From assembly GCF_001307295.1 (NCBI RefSeq), contig NZ_CP012700.1, forward strand, positions 1,677,001-1,741,000: a stretch of DNA of 64,000 nt, given 5' to 3'. Of this stretch, positions 9,029 to 18,016 are shown in pieces; position 1 is the first letter of the stretch, and every line of letters starts with the position of its first letter. Both the position numbers and the translations under genes were made by a program. Origin of the DNA: Sphingopyxis macrogoltabida. GTDB taxonomy: Bacteria > Pseudomonadota > Alphaproteobacteria > Sphingomonadales > Sphingomonadaceae. The notes below the pieces were generated by a model. It did not search any database. It was given only the letters and a program-made list of their open reading frames with translations, and was not told where the DNA came from.

Positions 9029-10363
9029 ATGCAATCGCGTGTGAAGTTCGGCAGTTTTCTGCGGAGAATCGCTTTTGGCGGCGTCGCGCTTTTCGCGGTG
9101 TCGGCGGTCTCTGCCGGGGCGCAGGAGGCCGAGGGGCAGACGGTCATCACCGCCGCGCGCTATATCGACGTGCTGACCGGCAAGACCGTCGACTATCCCG
9201 CCATCTTCGTCGGCGCGGACGGGCGCATCACCGGCATCGCCGACGCGCGGACGGTGAGGTGGGGCGCGAACATCAAGCATGTCGATCTTGGCAACCGGAC
9301 GCTGCTGCCGGGGTTGATCGACATGCATGTCCATCTCGACGGTCCCGCCGACATCGGCGGCTATCGCGGGCTCGAATTCACCGACAGCTTCTGGGGCATG
9401 ACCGCGGTCAAGAATGCGAACGACATGCTCGGCGCGGGCTTCACCACGGTGCGCAACGTCGGGTCGGACAATCGCAACGACATCGGGCTCAAGCAGGCAA
9501 TCGACGCCGGCTATGCGACGGGTCCGCGGATCGTTCCCGCAGGCTATGCGCTCGGCGCGACCGGCGGGCATTGCGACAGCACCTTTCTGCCGCCCAGCCT
9601 CGAAAAGAAGGATGGCAAGGAAGAGGGGATCGGCGATACGCCCGACGAACTGCGCTATCAGGTGCGTCGCCAGCGTAAATTTGGCGCCGAGGTGATCAAG
9701 GTCTGCGCGACCGGCGGCGTCTTCTCGCGCAACACCGAGCCCGGCCAGTTGCAGGTGTCCGAAAAGGAACTCGCCGCCATCGCCGACGAGGCGCATCAGT
9801 GGGGGCTGCGCGTCGCGGCGCACGCGCATGGCGCGGCGGGCATTCGTGCCGCGATCGCAGCGGGGATCGACACGATCGAGCACGTCAGCCTGGTCGATGA
9901 CGAGGGCATCCGCATGGCGCTCGCACGCAAGCGGCCGGTGTGGTTCTCGATGGATATCTACAACACCGAATATACGCAGGCCGAGGGTGCGAAGAATGGC
10001 GTGCTCGAGGATAATCTCCGCAAGGATCGCGAGATTGCGCAGATCCAGCGCGACAATTTCCGCAAGGCGCACCGCGCCGGGGTGCGGATGGTGTTCGGTT
10101 CGGACGCCGGGGTGATGCCGCACGGCGAGGTCGGCAAGCAGTTCCGCGTCATGACCGAATATGGAATGACCCCGCTCGAAGCGATTCAGGCGGCGACGCG
10201 CAACGCGGCGCAGGCGCTGGGGCGCGAGAGCGACGTCGGTGCGATCGCGGTTGGCCGCTATGCCGACATCGTCGCGGTCGACGGCGATCCGCTGGCCAAT
10301 GTGCGCGAGCTCGAAAGCGTCGATGCGGTGGTCAAGGGCGGGGTGCTGGTGAAGGGCGGGTAG
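9029..10363 (+). CDS. Exported amidohydrolase (metal-dependent hydrolase)
   Basis: A 444 aa protein with a signal peptide (basic start MQSRVKFGSFLRR, hydrophobic core FGGVALFAVSAVSAGA, cleavage near AGAQEAE). The mature part is an amidohydrolase-superfamily TIM barrel: metal-binding HVH in GLIDMHVHLDG, the bridging-Lys strand EVIKVCATGGVFS, His ligands in AAHAHG and DTIEH, and the final Asp in FGSDAGV. This resembles the group of periplasmic amidohydrolases that includes Xaa-Pro/Xaa-Arg dipeptidases and imidazolonepropionase-like enzymes; the substrate is unknown. The start at 9029 gives a complete signal peptide. Confidence 0.9.
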   Translation: MQSRVKFGSFLRRIAFGGVALFAVSAVSAGAQEAEGQTVITAARYIDVLTGKTVDYPAIFVGADGRITGIADARTVRWGANIKHVDLGNRTLLPGLIDMHVHLDGPADIGGYRGLEFTDSFWGMTAVKNANDMLGAGFTTVRNVGSDNRNDIGLKQAIDAGYATGPRIVPAGYALGATGGHCDSTFLPPSLEKKDGKEEGIGDTPDELRYQVRRQRKFGAEVIKVCATGGVFSRNTEPGQLQVSEKELAAIADEAHQWGLRVAAHAHGAAGIRAAIAAGIDTIEHVSLVDDEGIRMALARKRPVWFSMDIYNTEYTQAEGAKNGVLEDNLRKDREIAQIQRDNFRKAHRAGVRMVFGSDAGVMPHGEVGKQFRVMTEYGMTPLEAIQAATRNAAQALGRESDVGAIAVGRYADIVAVDGDPLANVRELESVDAVVKGGVLVKGG

Positions 10364-10373
10364 GGGCCCGCTT

Positions 10374-11156
10374 TCAATAGATCACCAGCTTGTCGACCAT
10401 CGCCTCGTGCATTTCGGGGGTGAGGTTGAGCACCGCCTCGGCATAGGTCGCAACATCGCCATGGTCGCGGCGGATCGTCGCTAGCGCCGCGTCGAGGAAG
10501 GCGGGATTGACCGACATCAGCGTGCGGATCGCATCGTCATGGATCTCGCCGCCGTAGCGTGCCCGGATCTGCGATGCGCCCTGCGCAATTCGCTCGTCGA
10601 TCTTTCCGGCGCTGTTGGTGAGCAGATAGTCCTGCATCAGATCGTCCTCATGGACGCCGAGCAGCCGGTGGACGACCGCAACGGCGAGACCCGTGCGGTC
10701 CTTGCCCGCGACGCAGTGGACGAGGCTGGGGGCATCATATTCCGACAAAGCGGCAAGATAGAGCCGCAGCGTTGCGACGAGGGCCGGGCGGTAGGGCATG
10801 CCGGCGTAGGTATCGATCATCCGCGCCCTCGCCGTCTCATTGTCGATGGCGCCGCCCGCCGCCTGCAAGTGCGGCGCGAGGCCTGCGGTCTGTCCGCCCG
10901 CGAACAGCACGCGCGCCGAGAAATTCTCGCTGCGCCGGCACGGGTGGACCTCGCGCTCATCGTCGCCGCGCAGGTCGACGATCGTCTCCAGCCCCAGCGC
11001 GTCGACCGCCGCAAGATCCTCGGGCGTCGCTTCCACGTGATGCGCCGAGCGCCACAATATGCCGCCCCGTAGCCGGCCGCCGCCCTCGACGGCATAGCCG
11101 CCATAGTCGCGGAAATTGTGGATACCCGAAAGCGGCAGGACGCGTTCGGCAAGCAT
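10374..11156 (-). CDS. Tyrosine-specific protein phosphatase-like (DSP/PtpB type)
   Basis: A 260 aa protein with the Cys-phosphatase signature HCVAGKDRTG (HC-x5-R) at about residues 151-160, and upstream RDYGG and LRGGILWRSAHH as in the Y_phosphatase3 (PtpB-like) family. These act on phosphotyrosine or phosphoinositides. The ATG at 11156 is preferred because GGGAGA lies 7 bases upstream; the ATG at 11162 overlaps the stop of the upstream crotonase as ATGA and would add two residues. The operon link with the crotonase suggests coexpression with acyl-CoA catabolism, though no direct metabolic role is evident. Confidence 0.85.
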   Translation of the reverse strand: MLAERVLPLSGIHNFRDYGGYAVEGGGRLRGGILWRSAHHVEATPEDLAAVDALGLETIVDLRGDDEREVHPCRRSENFSARVLFAGGQTAGLAPHLQAAGGAIDNETARARMIDTYAGMPYRPALVATLRLYLAALSEYDAPSLVHCVAGKDRTGLAVAVVHRLLGVHEDDLMQDYLLTNSAGKIDERIAQGASQIRARYGGEIHDDAIRTLMSVNPAFLDAALATIRRDHGDVATYAEAVLNLTPEMHEAMVDKLVIY

Positions 11157-11158
11157 GG

Positions 11159-11962
11159 TCATTCTCCCGTAAAAACCGGCGGCCGCTTTTCGACAAAGGC
11201 GTTGATCGCCTCGCGATTGTCGGCGGTTTCGTGCACGATCGCCTGATAGGCGGCGCTGATCTCGAGGATGTCGCTCATCCGGCTGTGCTGCGCTTCGCGA
11301 AGCAGCCGCTTGGTGAGCCGGAGCGCGCGCGGCGGGTTGCACACGATGCGCTCGGCGATGGCGATGGCGCGGTCCAGCAACTCCTCGTCGGGAACGACAT
11401 CCGTCACCAGACCATATTCCTTTGCCTGCGCGGCGTCAAAGCGGTCGCCGGTGAGGAACAGTTCGGCAGCACGCGGATAGCCGAGGACCTTCTGGAGCAG
11501 CCATGCGCCGCCGTCGCCGGGGACGATGCCGACCTTGATGAAGCTGCACGCAAATTTCGCGCTCTCGGCGGCAATGCGGATGTCGCAGGTGCAGGCGAGG
11601 TCGCAGCCGAGGCCGATGGCGTGGCCGTTGACCGCGGCGATCATCGGGATTTCGCAGTCCATCAGCGCGCGGATCACCGCCTGCACGCCCTTGCGGTAGT
11701 TGCTTCGCGTCGAATCGGGCTGGTCGAGAACGCCGATGCCGGTGCGGTCCTGCATCCCTTTCAGGTTCCCGCCGGCGCTGAACGCCTTGCCGCTGCCGGT
11801 GAGGATGACCGCGCTGACGCCGCGGTCGTCGCCGAGGGTGCGGAGCGTATCGATGATGTCCTGGCAATCCTCGTGCGTGCCGATCGCATTCATGCTCTCG
11901 GGCTTGATCATCGTCAGGATCGCGATCTTGCCCCGCCGTTCGACACTCAGAAACTCGCCCAT
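11159..11962 (-). CDS. Enoyl-CoA hydratase/isomerase family (crotonase fold)
   Basis: A 267 aa crotonase. The oxyanion-hole segments are KAFSAGGNLKGM and AAVNGHAIGLGC. By eye alignment to rat crotonase, the first catalytic Glu is Asp (GLGCDLACTCD) and the second is Phe (ACSFIKVG), while an Asp appears later in VPGDGG. It may therefore be an isomerase, hydrolase or other crotonase-fold enzyme rather than a standard hydratase. The start MGEFLSV is at 11962 with AGGGA upstream. It is divergent from the ACAD at 12013 (50-base gap) and overlaps the phosphatase gene downstream. Confidence 0.88.
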   Translation of the reverse strand: MGEFLSVERRGKIAILTMIKPESMNAIGTHEDCQDIIDTLRTLGDDRGVSAVILTGSGKAFSAGGNLKGMQDRTGIGVLDQPDSTRSNYRKGVQAVIRALMDCEIPMIAAVNGHAIGLGCDLACTCDIRIAAESAKFACSFIKVGIVPGDGGAWLLQKVLGYPRAAELFLTGDRFDAAQAKEYGLVTDVVPDEELLDRAIAIAERIVCNPPRALRLTKRLLREAQHSRMSDILEISAAYQAIVHETADNREAINAFVEKRPPVFTGE

Positions 11963-12012
11963 ATCTAAAATCCCTTTGCAGTTCGGGAAAGCTATTGCAT
12001 GGCCAGCGGGAC

Positions 12013-13152
12013 ATGCAAGGCTTTGCGCTCTATCCCTTCGATCCGCCCGGCGACATATTGGCACTACGCGCCGATTTGCGGGCGTGGCTCACCGACCACC
12101 AGCCGCAGGGCGATATCGTCGAACGCGCCAATTGCTGGGCCAGCTTCGACGCCGGTTTCAGCCGCGCCTTGGGGGCGGCGGGGTACATCGGAATGACGCT
12201 GCCGGCGCGCTACGGCGGCGGCGACCGCCACCCGCTCGAACGCTATGTGGTGATCGAGGAACTGCTCGCGGCGGGCGCCCCGGTCGGCGCGCACTGGATC
12301 GCCGACCGGCAGACCGGGCCGCTGATCCTGCGCTATGGCAGCGAAGAACAGCGGCAACGCTATCTGCCGGGAATCGCGAAGGGCGAGCTTTACGCCTGTA
12401 TCGGCCTGTCCGAACCCGGCGCCGGGTCCGACCTTGCCGCGGTACGGACAAGCGCGCGCGAAACCGCCGAGGGCTGGCGGATCAAAGGGCAGAAAATCTG
12501 GACGACGGGCGCGCATCTATCGCACGTCATCCTCGCGCTCGTCCGCACCGAGGAGGGCAGCGAACGCAACGCCGGGTTGAGCCAGTTGCTTGTCGATCTC
12601 GACACGCCCGGGATCACCATCCGCCCGATTATCGACATGGCGGGGAATCACGACTTCAACGAAATCTTCTTCGATGATGTGCTCGTTCCGCACGGCGCGT
12701 TGATCGGGACGCGCGGGGAAGGATGGAAGCAGGTCACCGCCGAACTCGGCCTCGAACGATCGGGGCCCGAGCGCTATCTGTCGAGCCATGCGCTGCTGGC
12801 GGCGCTGATCGACGCGGCGGGGTGCGACCCCGACCCGGCGGTTGCGGCGCTGATCGGCGAACTGACCGCCGAGATGTGGACGCTGCGCCAGCTTTCCATG
12901 TCGACCGCGGCGAAGCTCGCGGCGGGTGAGGACCCGATGGTCGAAGCTTCGGTGGTCAAGGAACTCGGCAATGCGTTCGAACAGGATATGCCGCGCCGAG
13001 TGCAGGCGGTGATTGATTGCGGGTGGGACGATGACGCCGATCTGGCGCGGCTGCTGCGCGCGCTGCTCATCGCGTCGCCGAGTTTCTCGCTCCGCGGCGG
13101 GACGCGCGAGGTGATCCGCGGGATCATCGCACGCGGATTGGGCCTGCGATGA
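12013..13152 (+). CDS. Acyl-CoA dehydrogenase, FAD-motif (large) subunit type
   Basis: A 379 aa ACAD that introduces an alpha,beta double bond into an acyl-CoA and passes electrons to ETF. FAD and substrate motifs include LSEPGAGSDLAAVRT and KIWTTGAH; the C-terminal helix reads RGGTREVIRGIIARGLG. It is paired with the short ACAD at 13149 (ATGA overlap). Such large/small pairs form alpha2beta2 heterotetramers in actinobacterial steroid catabolism, and the same is inferred here. The start at 12013 (MQGFALYPF) has a weak Shine-Dalgarno; a TTG at 11995 is possible. Confidence 0.9.
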   Translation: MQGFALYPFDPPGDILALRADLRAWLTDHQPQGDIVERANCWASFDAGFSRALGAAGYIGMTLPARYGGGDRHPLERYVVIEELLAAGAPVGAHWIADRQTGPLILRYGSEEQRQRYLPGIAKGELYACIGLSEPGAGSDLAAVRTSARETAEGWRIKGQKIWTTGAHLSHVILALVRTEEGSERNAGLSQLLVDLDTPGITIRPIIDMAGNHDFNEIFFDDVLVPHGALIGTRGEGWKQVTAELGLERSGPERYLSSHALLAALIDAAGCDPDPAVAALIGELTAEMWTLRQLSMSTAAKLAAGEDPMVEASVVKELGNAFEQDMPRRVQAVIDCGWDDDADLARLLRALLIASPSFSLRGGTREVIRGIIARGLGLR

Positions 13153-13868
13153 GCGGCGCCCGCGACATGCTGTGCGACACGGCAAGCGCCGTGTTCGCCG
13201 AAGCCGCCAGCGCGGGGATCGCGCCCGTCGAGGAGGCGGGCTTTGCCCTGTTGCTGGTGCCCGAGGCCGATGGCGGGTTCGGCGGCGACTGGGGCGATCT
13301 GAACGCTGTGTTGCGGATCGCGGGCGTTGCAGTGCCCGACCTGCCCGTCGCGACGCTGATCCTGTCAGGATTGGGCGACGTTGATCCTGCGCTGCACGCC
13401 GCTGCGACGGTCAGCCTGATGGCCGGTGCGATGGGGCAGGCGCTTGACCTGTCGATCGAGCATGTCAACACACGGCAGCAATTCGGCCGCCCGCTCGGCA
13501 AGTTTCAGGCAGTGCAGCAATCGCTTGCCGCGATGGCGTGCGAGGTGCGTGCGGTCGATGCCGCCGCCGCCGCGATGGCAAAGCGGCTCGATGCCGTGGA
13601 CTTCGATGCCGAGGCCGCCGGTTTCGAGATTGCCGCCGCCAAGCTGCGCGCCAATCGTGCGGTGGGTGTGGTGACCGCCGTCGCGCATCAGGTGCACGGC
13701 GCGATCGGTTTTACGCGCGAATATGACCTGCACCGCGTGACCATCCCGCTGATGCGCTGGCGCGGCGAGCATGGCAACGACGCGCATTGGGCGCAGCGAC
13801 TGGGGCGTCAGGTCGCCGGTTTCGGCGGGCGCGGCCTCTGGGAAGCGATGACCGAGCGCGCCGATTGA
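13149..13868 (+). CDS. Short acyl-CoA dehydrogenase subunit (partner of 12013)
   Basis: 239 aa, much shorter than a normal ACAD (about 380). It lacks the SEPGAGSD flavin loop of the central beta domain and keeps mainly the C-terminal helical domain, with GRPLGKFQAVQQSLA and HQVHGAIGFTREY. The N-terminal domain is reduced. It overlaps the stop of the large subunit by ATGA, which couples translation and supports a fixed-ratio complex. It is probably inactive alone and contributes to a composite active site, as known for FadE pairs; this is inferred from layout and motif complementarity. Confidence 0.85.
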   Translation: MSGARDMLCDTASAVFAEAASAGIAPVEEAGFALLLVPEADGGFGGDWGDLNAVLRIAGVAVPDLPVATLILSGLGDVDPALHAAATVSLMAGAMGQALDLSIEHVNTRQQFGRPLGKFQAVQQSLAAMACEVRAVDAAAAAMAKRLDAVDFDAEAAGFEIAAAKLRANRAVGVVTAVAHQVHGAIGFTREYDLHRVTIPLMRWRGEHGNDAHWAQRLGRQVAGFGGRGLWEAMTERAD

Positions 13869-13872
13869 GCCG

Positions 13873-15003
13873 TCAGCGTACCGCGCCGGCGCCGCGGAGC
13901 GCCGCGATCTTGTCCGCATCATAGCCGAGCCCCGCGAGCACCGCATCGCCGTCGCCGCCGACCGCCGGCGCCTGCCGCGGTGTGTCGTTGACCGTCGCCG
14001 AATAGCGCGGTGCCGGCGCGGGATGCGGGACGCCCGCAACCTCGACGAAGGTCTTGCGCTCAACATTGTGCGGATGGTGCGGCGCTTCGCTGAGCGACAG
14101 CACCGGCGCGAAGCAGACGTCGGTCATTTCCATCAGTTCGCACCATTCATCGCGCGTCTTCGTCGCGAACAGCGCGGCGACCTTTGCCTTTTTCGCAGGC
14201 CAATTCTCCTGATCGTCCTGCACATCGAAATCGGGGTCGGCGTCGAGCCCGGTCTTGGCGCGGAGCAGGGCATAGAATTGCGGCTCGATCGAGCCGATCG
14301 AGATGAACTTGCCGTCGCTGCACGTATAGGTGTCGTAATAGGGCGCGCCGCCGTCGAGGCGGTTCACGCCGGCCTCGTCCTTGATCATGCCGGCGCCGTG
14401 GAACCACCAGCTCATCCCCGCGAGCAGCGCCGAACCGTCGGTCATCGCGCAGTCGATGACCTGACCCTGGCCGGTCTTTGCGGCGTGCAGCAGCGCGCTC
14501 GACATGCCGAACGCCAGCATCATTCCGCCACCGCCAAAGTCGCCGACATAGTTGACCGGCGGCACGGGCTTTTGCCCCGCGAGCCCGACGGTGTGGAGGA
14601 CGCCCGACAGCGAGATATAGTTGATGTCATGACCCGCGGCCTGCGCATAGGGGCCGAACTGACCCCAGCCGGTCATACGGCCGTAGACGAGCTTCGGATT
14701 GTCGCCGAGCAACACATCGGGGCCGAGGCCGAGGCGTTCCATCACGCCGGGGCGATAGCCCTCGATGATGCCATCGGCGCTTTTGCAGAGGTCGCGCGCG
14801 ATCTGGACGCCCTCTGGGTTCTTCATATCGAGCGCGATAGAGGTGCGATTGCGCGACAGCGGATCGCGGGGGTCCATGAAGCCGCCGGGGCGGTCGATGC
14901 GGATGACTTCGGCGCCATGATCGGCGAGCATCATGCCGCAGAACGGGCCGGGGCCGATGCCGGCGAATTCGATGATACGGATACCCTGAAGCGGACCTGC
15001 CAT
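13873..15003 (-). CDS. Class III CoA-transferase family, alpha-methylacyl-CoA racemase-like
   Basis: A 376 aa CaiB/BaiF-fold protein. The N-terminal MAGPLQGIRIIEFAGIGPGP and the central GHDINYISLSGVL and NYVGDFGGGGM match alpha-methylacyl-CoA racemases, where the His in GHDINY and the Asp in GDFGGG are the proton-shuttle pair. It would equilibrate 2R and 2S methyl-branched acyl-CoAs before the 2S-specific ACADs, which fits a methyl-branched (isoprenoid or sterol side chain) substrate; that substrate is inferred. It is convergent with the short ACAD gene. The start MAGPLQG is at 15003. Confidence 0.88.
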   Translation of the reverse strand: MAGPLQGIRIIEFAGIGPGPFCGMMLADHGAEVIRIDRPGGFMDPRDPLSRNRTSIALDMKNPEGVQIARDLCKSADGIIEGYRPGVMERLGLGPDVLLGDNPKLVYGRMTGWGQFGPYAQAAGHDINYISLSGVLHTVGLAGQKPVPPVNYVGDFGGGGMMLAFGMSSALLHAAKTGQGQVIDCAMTDGSALLAGMSWWFHGAGMIKDEAGVNRLDGGAPYYDTYTCSDGKFISIGSIEPQFYALLRAKTGLDADPDFDVQDDQENWPAKKAKVAALFATKTRDEWCELMEMTDVCFAPVLSLSEAPHHPHNVERKTFVEVAGVPHPAPAPRYSATVNDTPRQAPAVGGDGDAVLAGLGYDADKIAALRGAGAVR

Positions 15004-15231
15004 GTCTTTTTCTCCCAATATGTCCCCTTGGCCATGCCGACGCGAAACGGGCAGCGCAAGGGTCAAGCGCCCCGCGCGAGATAGGATTTCTTTGCCGGCG
15101 GGATAGGGCGCCGGCCCCCGGAAATGCCGCGGCGCCGAATGTTGCACTAATGTGCCCGCGAACTTCAAATTGTTGTCAAAATGTCAGACTTCCGCAATCT
15201 GCCTGTCACGTCATGAGCGTATCGCGCCGTC

Positions 15232-16602
15232 ATGGAACGGGCATCCATCGCACTCGACCGCCGCGGCTTCGCCAAGGGGGTGATGGCCACCGCTTTCGCC
15301 GGGCTGGCGCTTCACAGCCGCTTTGTCTCCGCCGCGGTCCTCGTCGACGCCAACCGCTTCGGCGCGCCGGTTCCCGATCCGGCGGGCATCCTCGACCTGC
15401 CGCGGGGCTTTTCGTACAAGATCGTATCGCAGTTCGGCCAGACGATGAGCGACGGGCGACAGGTACCGAACAGCGCCGACGGCATGGGCTGCACGGCGCT
15501 GTCCGACGGGCGGCTGTGCCTGATGCGCAATCATGAGCTCGGCGCCGACGAGCTCAAGCACGGCGCCTGCCCGGTGGGCACCGCCGGCGATGCGGCGGCA
15601 TTCGACTGCTATCGCAGCGGCGGCGGCGAAGCTTTGCCGGGCGGCGTGTCGACGATCGTCCTCGATCCCGCCAGCCTTGCTGTCGAGGAGCAATATCTGT
15701 CGCTCGTCGGCACCATCTACAATTGCGCTGGCGGGATCACGCCGTGGGGCACGTGGCTGAGCTGCGAGGAAGATGTCTCGCGCGGCGGCGGGCTCCACAA
15801 GGAAGACCATGGCTGGGTGTTCGAGATTCCCGTGGCGCCCGGCGGGCTGGTCAGTGCCGAACCGATCAAGGCGATGGGGCGCTTCAATCACGAGGCGGCG
15901 GTCGTCGATCCGCGGAGCGGCGCGGTCTATATGACCGAGGATCGGCAGGACAGCCTATTCTATCGCTTCGTGCCTGCGGTGCCGGGTCAGCTTGCCAAGG
16001 GCGGGCGGTTGCAGGCGCTGGCTTTGGCGGATCCGGCGCTTGCGGACACGCGCAACTGGACGCGGCGCATACTGGCGACCGGCGGCTGGCACGATACGCG
16101 CTGGATCGACCTCGACGATGTCGAAAGTCCCAAGGACGACCTGCGCAAGCGCGGTGCCAAAGCCGGCGCGACGGTGTTTGCGCGCGGCGAGGGCATCCAT
16201 GGCGGCGATGGCGAGATCTATTTCACTTGCACGTCGGGCGGACCGGCGCGGCGCGGGCAGATCATGCGCTATCGCCCGTCGCCCGCCGAAGGCACGGCGG
16301 CCGAGGCGGCGCAGCCGGGGCAACTGCAGTTGTTCGTCGAAACGACGGACCCTGCGCATTTCAGCTTTGGCGACAATCTGAGCGTCGCGCCGAACGGCGA
16401 CCTGATGGTCTGCGAGGACCGGCGCGGCAGCCGGCCCGACAATTATCTGCGCGGGGTAACGCCCGAGGGGAAAGTCTATCCCTTCGCGCGGGTCAGCGCG
16501 GCGACCAAGGGGTCGGGCGTCTGCTTCGCGCCCGATGGCAAGACGATGTTCCTGAACCTTTACAACCCCGCGCGGACGATCGCGGTGCGCGGGCCGTTTT
16601 AG
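15232..16602 (+). CDS. PhoX-family protein (DUF839), Tat-exported
   Basis: A 456 aa protein beginning with a twin-arginine signal (LDRRGFAKGVMATAFAGLAL), so exported folded. The body has the PhoX/DUF839 beta-propeller motifs: NHE in CLMRNHELG, SCEED in GTWLSCEEDVSRGG, FNHEAAVVD, and GKTMFLNLYNP near the end. PhoX-type phosphatases use Fe3+/Ca2+ cofactors to hydrolyse phosphomonoesters; many DUF839 proteins are uncharacterised, so a phosphatase role is likely but not certain. The upstream gap holds three TGTCA elements (15174, 15182, 15204), possibly a degenerate Pho box. Confidence 0.85.
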   Translation: MERASIALDRRGFAKGVMATAFAGLALHSRFVSAAVLVDANRFGAPVPDPAGILDLPRGFSYKIVSQFGQTMSDGRQVPNSADGMGCTALSDGRLCLMRNHELGADELKHGACPVGTAGDAAAFDCYRSGGGEALPGGVSTIVLDPASLAVEEQYLSLVGTIYNCAGGITPWGTWLSCEEDVSRGGGLHKEDHGWVFEIPVAPGGLVSAEPIKAMGRFNHEAAVVDPRSGAVYMTEDRQDSLFYRFVPAVPGQLAKGGRLQALALADPALADTRNWTRRILATGGWHDTRWIDLDDVESPKDDLRKRGAKAGATVFARGEGIHGGDGEIYFTCTSGGPARRGQIMRYRPSPAEGTAAEAAQPGQLQLFVETTDPAHFSFGDNLSVAPNGDLMVCEDRRGSRPDNYLRGVTPEGKVYPFARVSAATKGSGVCFAPDGKTMFLNLYNPARTIAVRGPF

Positions 16603-16730
16603 GCCAGTCCCCCTCCCGCTGGCGGGAGGGTTAGGGGAGGGCATGTCCGAAAGGACAGGTGCCCATAAAACAGACCCTCCCCCGACCCCTCCCGCAGGCG
16701 GGAGGGGAGAGGAAAGGGTCGTTCTGTTCC
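16603..16730. repeat. Large imperfect palindrome between convergent genes
   Basis: Contains CCCTCCCGC/GCGGGAGGG at 16611-16630, a TGTCC-GAAA-GGACA hairpin with a GNRA-type loop near 16643-16657, and CCCCTCCCGC/GCGGGAGGGG at 16686-16707. The outer arms are also inverted relative to each other. It fills the whole gap between the PhoX-like gene and the thiolase gene. It could end transcription from both sides or be a dispersed repeat; there is no U-tract typical of an intrinsic terminator. Confidence 0.7.
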
Positions 16731-17981
16731 TCAGATGCGCTCGATGATGATCGCCGGTGCCATGCCGCCCGCGGCGCACATGGTGACGAGGCCGTAGCGG
16801 CCGCCCGAGCGCTCAAGTTCGTCGAGCGCGGTGCCGATCAGGATCGAGCCGGTGGCGCCGATCGGGTGGCCGAGCGCCATCGCGCCGCCGTTGATGTTGA
16901 CCTTCTCGCGGTCGAGGTCGAGGTCGCGGATGAACTTTTCGGCGACCACGGCGAAGGCTTCATTGATTTCCCAGACGTCGATGTCGTCTTTGGTCAGGCC
17001 CGCCTTTTCGAGGACCTTCTTCGCTGCCGGAACGGGGGCGTTGAGCATCAGCGTCGGGTCGTCGCCCTGATTGGCATAGGCGACGATGCGGGCGCGGGGC
17101 TTTAGCCCATGCTTGTCGGCATATTCTTTCGAGGTCAGGAGCAGCGCGGCGGCGCCATCGACGACACCCGACGAGTTGCCCGCATGGTGGACGCCCTTGA
17201 ACTCGAGATCGGGGTAACGGCGGGTGATCTGCTTGCGGAAGGTGACGCCGTCGCCAAGGTCGAAGTCTGCCAGCGCATCGAAGCTGGCCTTGAGGCCTGC
17301 AAGCCCTTCGGCGGTGGTTTCGGGGCGCGGGAATTCCTCGCGGTCCAATGCGACGCTGCCGTCTTCGTTATAGACCGGCACAACCGACTTGGCGAAGCGG
17401 CCTTCCTTGATCGCGCGGTCGGCGCGCTGCTGGCTGACGAGCGCGAGCGCATCGACGGCTTCGCGGGTGATGCCTTCCTTGGCGGCGATTGCGTCGCCGC
17501 AGACGCCCTGATGCGACTGCGGATGGATTTCGTCGAGCGCCGCGTTGCCCGAGCCCATGCCGAGCGGCTTGATGCCGGCATTGGCTTCCTCGGCGCCGAT
17601 CTGCGCCGTGTAGCTCATCATTTCGGTGCCGCCGGCGATGACGCAATCTTCCATGCCCGACATCACCGACGCGGCGGCGAAGTTGACGCTGCTGATGCCG
17701 CCGCCGCAGAAACGGTCGAGCGTGGTGCCCGATGCCTTGGTGTCATAGCCCGCCGCCAGCGCGGCCATGCGGCCGAGGTCGCCGCCCTGCTTGCCCTTCT
17801 GCGTCGAGGTCGACCAGACGATGTCGTCGACGGTCGCGGTGTCGAGGTTGTTGCGATCCTTGATCGCCTTCAGCACCGTCGCGGCGAGGTGCTGCGGGTG
17901 GAGGTGCGACAAGGCGCCCTTGCCGGGCTTGCCGATCCCGCGCGGGGTGCGGACGGCGTCGATGATATAGGCTTCGGTCAT
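16731..17981 (-). CDS. Acetyl-CoA C-acyltransferase (thiolase)
   Basis: 416 aa. Catalyses thiolytic cleavage of 3-ketoacyl-CoA, the last beta-oxidation step. The nucleophilic Cys is in TTLDRFCGGGISSVN; the second-domain motifs are WEINEAFAVVAEKF, GGAMALGHPIGATGS, and the acid/base Cys in TMCAAGGMAPA. It is the last gene of an operon with SDR (18017), ACAD (18812) and ACAD (20014), so all but the hydratase step of a beta-oxidation round is encoded together; the crotonase at 21192 lies just upstream. Confidence 0.93.
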   Translation of the reverse strand: MTEAYIIDAVRTPRGIGKPGKGALSHLHPQHLAATVLKAIKDRNNLDTATVDDIVWSTSTQKGKQGGDLGRMAALAAGYDTKASGTTLDRFCGGGISSVNFAAASVMSGMEDCVIAGGTEMMSYTAQIGAEEANAGIKPLGMGSGNAALDEIHPQSHQGVCGDAIAAKEGITREAVDALALVSQQRADRAIKEGRFAKSVVPVYNEDGSVALDREEFPRPETTAEGLAGLKASFDALADFDLGDGVTFRKQITRRYPDLEFKGVHHAGNSSGVVDGAAALLLTSKEYADKHGLKPRARIVAYANQGDDPTLMLNAPVPAAKKVLEKAGLTKDDIDVWEINEAFAVVAEKFIRDLDLDREKVNINGGAMALGHPIGATGSILIGTALDELERSGGRYGLVTMCAAGGMAPAIIIERI

Positions 17982-18016
17982 TTCACAGGGTTCCTTCTTC
18001 GAGGGGAGTTTTTAAG

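Noticed and set aside
16603..16730. CRISPR-like or tRNA-like structure from the dense palindromes
   Set aside because: No regularly spaced direct repeats with unique spacers and no cloverleaf; it is a GC-rich dispersed palindrome.
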